Below are positions 15,941-19,129 of a DNA stretch of 19,129 bases, piece by piece. Numbering within the stretch: position 1 is the stretch's first letter; every line of letters starts with the position of its first letter. The position numbers were made by a program, and so were the translations under genes. A model generated the notes under the pieces. That model saw only the letters and a program-made list of their open reading frames with translations. It was not told where the DNA came from and ran no database searches. Where the stretch lies: NCBI GenBank assembly GCA_016187325.1, contig JACPJY010000129.1:1-19129 (forward strand), read 5' to 3'. This DNA is from Rhodospirillales bacterium. GTDB taxonomy: Bacteria; Pseudomonadota; Alphaproteobacteria; Rhodospirillales; Casp-alpha2.

Positions 15941-17209
15941 GTGACCACGGAAAAACCCGAACAACTGCTCCGCCGGCTGTTCGCGGCTGCGGTCGCCGCC
16001 GCCGATCCGGCCAAGTGCCTGCCCAAGCACCTGCCGAGGCCACCGAAGGGCCGCACCGTCGTCGTCGGCGCCGGCAAGGCGTCGGCGGTGATGGCGAAGG
16101 CGGTCGAGGACCATTGGCCGGGTGCGCTCGCGGGCTTGGTCGTCACCCGCTACGGCTGCGCCGCGCCGTGCCGGCGGATCGAGATCGTCGAGGCGGCGCA
16201 TCCGGTTCCCGACGCGGCCGGCCTCGATGCCGCCCGGCGGATCCTGGAGATTGCTCGCGGCCTCGGCCCCGACGACCTGATGCTGGCGGTGATCTCCGGC
16301 GGCGGCTCGGCGCTGATGACGCTGCCGGCGGCCGGCCTGACGCTCGCCGACAAGCAGGCGGTCAACGCGGCGCTGCTGCGCTCCGGCGCCGCCATCGGCG
16401 ACATGAACGCGGTGCGCAAGCACCTGTCCGCGATCAAGGGCGGCCGGCTGGCCGCCGCCGCGGGCAGGGCGCGGGTGGCGAGCCTGCTGATCTCCGACGT
16501 GCCCGGCGACGACCCGGCGGTGATCGCCTCGGGGCCGACGGTGCCGGACCGCAGCACGCTGGCGGATGCCCATGCGGTGATCGAAAGGTTCAAGATCGCG
16601 GTGCCGCCGGCGGTCGAACGCTGCCTCGCCGACCCGGCCAACGAAACCCCGAAGCCGGGCGATCCGGTGTTCCGGGCCGCCGACGCAGTGATCGTCGCCC
16701 GCCCGCGCGAAAGCCTGGAGGCGGCGGCGCGAGAGGCCGAGGCGGCCGGGCTGCGGACCGTCATCCTCGGCGACGCCATCGAGGGCGAGGCGCGCCAGGT
16801 GGCGAGGGAGCAGGCGCGCCTCGTCATGGACGTGATCAAATTCGGAAAGCCGGTCGCCGCGCCGGCGGCGCTGCTGTCCGGCGGCGAGACCACGGTCACC
16901 GTGCGCGGCCACGGCAAGGGCGGCCGCAATACGGAGTTCCTGCTGGCGCTGGCGATCGCGCTCGATGGCGCGCCCGGCGTCCATGCCATCGCCTGCGACA
17001 CCGACGGCATCGACGGCAGCGAGGACAATGCCGGTGCCGTGATCGGTCCCGACACGCTGGCCCGAGCGGCCAAGGCCGGACTCGACGCCCAAAAATACCT
17101 CGACACCAACGATGCCTACTCGTTCTTTGCCGCTCTCGGCGACCTCGTGGTCAGCGGGCCGACCTTGACCAACGTCAACGACTTCCGCGCCATCCTCGTG
17201 ATCCCGTAA
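15941..17209 (+). CDS. Glycerate 2-kinase (DUF4147/MOFRL family)
   Basis: The 422-aa protein uses a GTG start at 15941 (VTTEKPEQLL). The N-terminal DUF4147 domain has VVVGAGKASAVMAKAVE (GAGKAS at 43-48), AHPVPDAAGLDAARRI and AVISGGGSALM (about 116-126), then MNAVRKHLSAIKGGRLA and LLISDVPGDDPAVIASGPTV. The C-terminal MOFRL domain has GGETTVTVRGHGKGGRNTEF and ACDTDGIDGSEDNAGAVI. The family phosphorylates D-glycerate with ATP to 2-phosphoglycerate in the cytoplasm (GckA/TtuD type). Its place after two hydroxyacid oxidases fits glyoxylate/glycerate use. Some relatives act on other hydroxyacids. The ribosome site is weak, so the start is likely but not certain. Confidence 0.92.
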   Translation: MTTEKPEQLLRRLFAAAVAAADPAKCLPKHLPRPPKGRTVVVGAGKASAVMAKAVEDHWPGALAGLVVTRYGCAAPCRRIEIVEAAHPVPDAAGLDAARRILEIARGLGPDDLMLAVISGGGSALMTLPAAGLTLADKQAVNAALLRSGAAIGDMNAVRKHLSAIKGGRLAAAAGRARVASLLISDVPGDDPAVIASGPTVPDRSTLADAHAVIERFKIAVPPAVERCLADPANETPKPGDPVFRAADAVIVARPRESLEAAAREAEAAGLRTVILGDAIEGEARQVAREQARLVMDVIKFGKPVAAPAALLSGGETTVTVRGHGKGGRNTEFLLALAIALDGAPGVHAIACDTDGIDGSEDNAGAVIGPDTLARAAKAGLDAQKYLDTNDAYSFFAALGDLVVSGPTLTNVNDFRAILVIP

Positions 17210-17263
17210 GGCATCGTCGCCTCGACTCGTTTCGCTGCCAGCCTTGGAATGCCCGCCATCCCC

Positions 17264-19129
17264 ATGTCACTTGAAAATACCGATAAAGGCGCATGGTACG
17301 CCGCCGCCCGCGACGAAGTGCTGAGCGCGCTCGCCTCCGACCGCCACGGCCTAGACGCGGAGGAAGTGGCGCGACGGCGACAAGTCCACGGCGCCAACGT
17401 GCTGCCGCGCCCGAAACCGCCGTCGCTGTTCGTCATCTACCTGCGTCAGTTCAAAAGCCCGCTGATCTACATCCTGCTGGCGGCGGCCGGCGTGTCGGTT
17501 GGCGTCGGCGAGCTCTTGGACGCGTTGTTCATCTTCATCATCCTGCAGATCAATGCCGTCATCGGCACGGCGCTGGAGCGCAAGGCGCAAACCAGCGCCG
17601 AGGCCCTCGATGCCATGATCGAGATCAAGGTGACGGTGGTGCGCGGCGACGAACGCCTCCACCTCGACAGCCGCGACCTGGTGCCTGGCGACATCGTGCT
17701 GCTCGAATCCGGGACCCTGGTACCCGCCGACATTCGGCTGCTTTCCGACCGCGAGCTGCAAATCGACGAATCGCTGTTGACCGGCGAATCGGTGCCGGTC
17801 GAAAAGGATTCCGCCGCCGTGCTGCTGAAGGACACGCCGCTGACACAGCGCCGCAACATGCTGTTTGCCGGTACCGCGGTGAATAGCGGCCGCGCCGAAG
17901 GTGTCGTCGTCGCTACCGGGGCGGTGACCGAGATCGGGCGCATCGCCGGGGCGCTCGCCACCGCGCCGGCGGCGCCGCCGCCGCTGATCGTCCGACTCGA
18001 GCGTTTCACCCGCGTGTTCGGCGCCGTCGTCATCGCCATCATCGCCGGCATCGGCATCGCGCTGGTACTCAAGGGCGCGCCGCCGGCCGAGATCTTCGTG
18101 GTCAGCGTCGCGCTGGCGGTGTCGGCGCTCCCCGAGGGGCTGCCGGTGGCGATCACCGTGGCGCTGTCGGTGGCCAGCGTCCGCATGGCGCGGCGCAACG
18201 TCATCGTCCGCTGGCTGCCGGCGGTCGAGGGACTGGGGTCGTGCACCGTGATCGCCAGCGACAAGACCGGCACGCTGACGTGCAACGTGCTGACCGTGAA
18301 GCGCTTGTGGCTGCCCGGGTTGGGCGAACTGCAGATCAGCGGCGAGGGATACGATGCCTCGGGCGGGTTGACCGTCCCGCTGGACGCGGCGGCGATGACA
18401 CGGGTGAACCGGCTGGCGGTTGCCGGCGCGCTGTGCAACGGTGCCGGGTTCCGGCACGACGGCCGTGGCGTCCAGCATTTCGGCGACACCGTCGACGTCG
18501 CCTTCCTGGTGCTGGCGGCGAAGTTCGGGCTCGACCGCGACGACTTGATCGAGCGCCACCCGGAGGTCGGCGCCATTCCCTACGAGCCGTCGCTGAAATT
18601 TGCCGCCAGCTTCAACCGTGCCGAGAGCGGCACCGTCGCCCACGTCAAGGGTGCGGCCGAGGTGGTGCTGCCGATGTGCGCCGACGTCGACGTCGATGCC
18701 ATGCTGGCCGAGGCGCAGCGCTTGGCTGCCCAGGGCTACCGAGTGCTGGCGGTGGCATCCGGCCCGGCGCCCGGCGGCATCCCCCACAAGGCCGAGGACC
18801 GCCGGCTGCAGGGCTTGGCGTTCCTTGGTCTCGTCGGCCTCATGGACCCGTTGCGCCCGGAGGCGCCGGAGGCGGTGCGCGTCTGCCGTGACGCCGGCAT
18901 CGCCGTGCAAATGGTGACTGGTGATCATCCGGCGACGGCGCTCAGCATCGCCGGCGAGCTCGGGATCGCCGCCGACGGCGACGTCGCGATGACCGGTGCC
19001 GAGCTCACCGAGCTCAAATCGTCGCCCGCCGACATCGACCGCCGCATCGCCCGCACCCGCGTGTTCGCTCGTGTCGAGCCGCTGCAGAAGCTGATGATCG
19101 TCGAAAGTCTGAACCGGGAAGGGCACTTC
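17264..19129 (+). CDS. P-type cation-transporting ATPase (P2, Ca2+-type), 3' partial
   Basis: 622 codons are visible and the frame is open at the window end. Seen in order: a cation-ATPase N-terminal domain (GLDAEEVARRRQVHGANVLP), the first membrane helices (SPLIYILLAAAGVSVG), an actuator domain with TGES (TGE 173-175), and TM4 with PEGLP (290-294) in ALPEGLPVAITVALSV. The phosphorylated Asp333 lies in SDKTGTLT, the nucleotide domain has KGAAEVVLP, and MVTGDHPAT follows (TGD 552-554). The later hinge motif and the last membrane helices lie outside the window. The PEGLP form of TM4 points to P2-type pumps (Ca2+/Mn2+ or related) rather than CPx heavy-metal pumps; the ion is not proven. The start is ATG 17264 (MSLENTDKG) or the in-frame ATG 17249. 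It is 54 nt after glycerate kinase, with no clear terminator between. Confidence 0.92.
   Translation, partial: MSLENTDKGAWYAAARDEVLSALASDRHGLDAEEVARRRQVHGANVLPRPKPPSLFVIYLRQFKSPLIYILLAAAGVSVGVGELLDALFIFIILQINAVIGTALERKAQTSAEALDAMIEIKVTVVRGDERLHLDSRDLVPGDIVLLESGTLVPADIRLLSDRELQIDESLLTGESVPVEKDSAAVLLKDTPLTQRRNMLFAGTAVNSGRAEGVVVATGAVTEIGRIAGALATAPAAPPPLIVRLERFTRVFGAVVIAIIAGIGIALVLKGAPPAEIFVVSVALAVSALPEGLPVAITVALSVASVRMARRNVIVRWLPAVEGLGSCTVIASDKTGTLTCNVLTVKRLWLPGLGELQISGEGYDASGGLTVPLDAAAMTRVNRLAVAGALCNGAGFRHDGRGVQHFGDTVDVAFLVLAAKFGLDRDDLIERHPEVGAIPYEPSLKFAASFNRAESGTVAHVKGAAEVVLPMCADVDVDAMLAEAQRLAAQGYRVLAVASGPAPGGIPHKAEDRRLQGLAFLGLVGLMDPLRPEAPEAVRVCRDAGIAVQMVTGDHPATALSIAGELGIAADGDVAMTGAELTELKSSPADIDRRIARTRVFARVEPLQKLMIVESLNREGHF

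Noticed and set aside
13596..16043. An 815-aa open frame on the minus strand opposite the TPR and dehydrogenase genes
   Set aside because: Same composition artefact; the sense strand has clear conserved motifs.
17351..19126. A 591-aa open frame on the minus strand at the window end
   Set aside because: It is antisense to a P-type ATPase with all expected motifs; the His/Gln/Asp/Arg-rich product has no recognisable fold.
1..19129. Mobile elements, CRISPR arrays, tRNA/rRNA genes, toxin-antitoxin or defence systems
   Set aside because: No transposase, integrase, terminal repeats, regularly spaced repeats, cloverleaf, toxin or nuclease motifs were seen; the XRE/HTH pair has no toxin partner.

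Overview
The window is GC-rich chromosomal DNA with GTG/ATG starts and tightly packed genes. The gene families point to an alphaproteobacterium, probably Rhodospirillales-like: a glcDEF cluster, PAS_5-type single-domain proteins, an MOFRL-type glycerate kinase and a one-cysteine bL36. The assignment comes from gene content and base composition only. No tRNA, rRNA, insertion sequence, integrase or CRISPR array was seen.

Layout. (1) Positions 3-4106 (+) hold an RND efflux adaptor, cut by the window start, followed by its inner-membrane pump gene. The pump gene is broken by an internal deletion and frameshift near 1599. (2) Positions 6441-4115 (-) hold, in transcription order, a tiny helix-turn-helix ORF, two tandem paralogous PAS_5 proteins and an AEC-family permease. 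(3) Positions 6514-7439 (+), divergent from block 2, hold an XRE-type regulator overlapping by 4 nt a small cupin gene that is interrupted by an in-frame TAG. The 72-nt gap between the divergent genes carries two near-identical GGAA-N5-TTCC dyads, arranged head to head and each abutting one start codon. (4) Positions 7465-9368 hold a DMT/EamA permease (-) and a divergent SAM-dependent methyltransferase (+). (5) Positions 9385-9634 form a self-contained rpmJ transcription unit with a promoter, a 41-aa bL36 gene and a GAAA-loop terminator. (6) Positions 9703-17209 (+) form a 2-hydroxyacid cluster: glcD, glcE, glcF, a secreted TPR protein, a second FAD-linked D-2-hydroxyacid (D-lactate type) dehydrogenase and glycerate 2-kinase. 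(7) From 17264 to the window end (+) runs the first 622 codons of a P-type cation ATPase.

How the genes work together. GlcDEF would oxidise glycolate to glyoxylate and pass electrons to the respiratory chain. The D-lactate-type enzyme would oxidise a related D-2-hydroxyacid. Glycerate kinase would return glycerate, which can be made from glyoxylate by enzymes not seen here, to glycolysis as 2-phosphoglycerate. The most unusual stretch is 5060-7439. It looks like a divergent two-regulator switch controlling a duplicated PAS_5 pair on one side and an XRE plus broken cupin on the other. I know of no described system with exactly this layout, but the functional link is inference.
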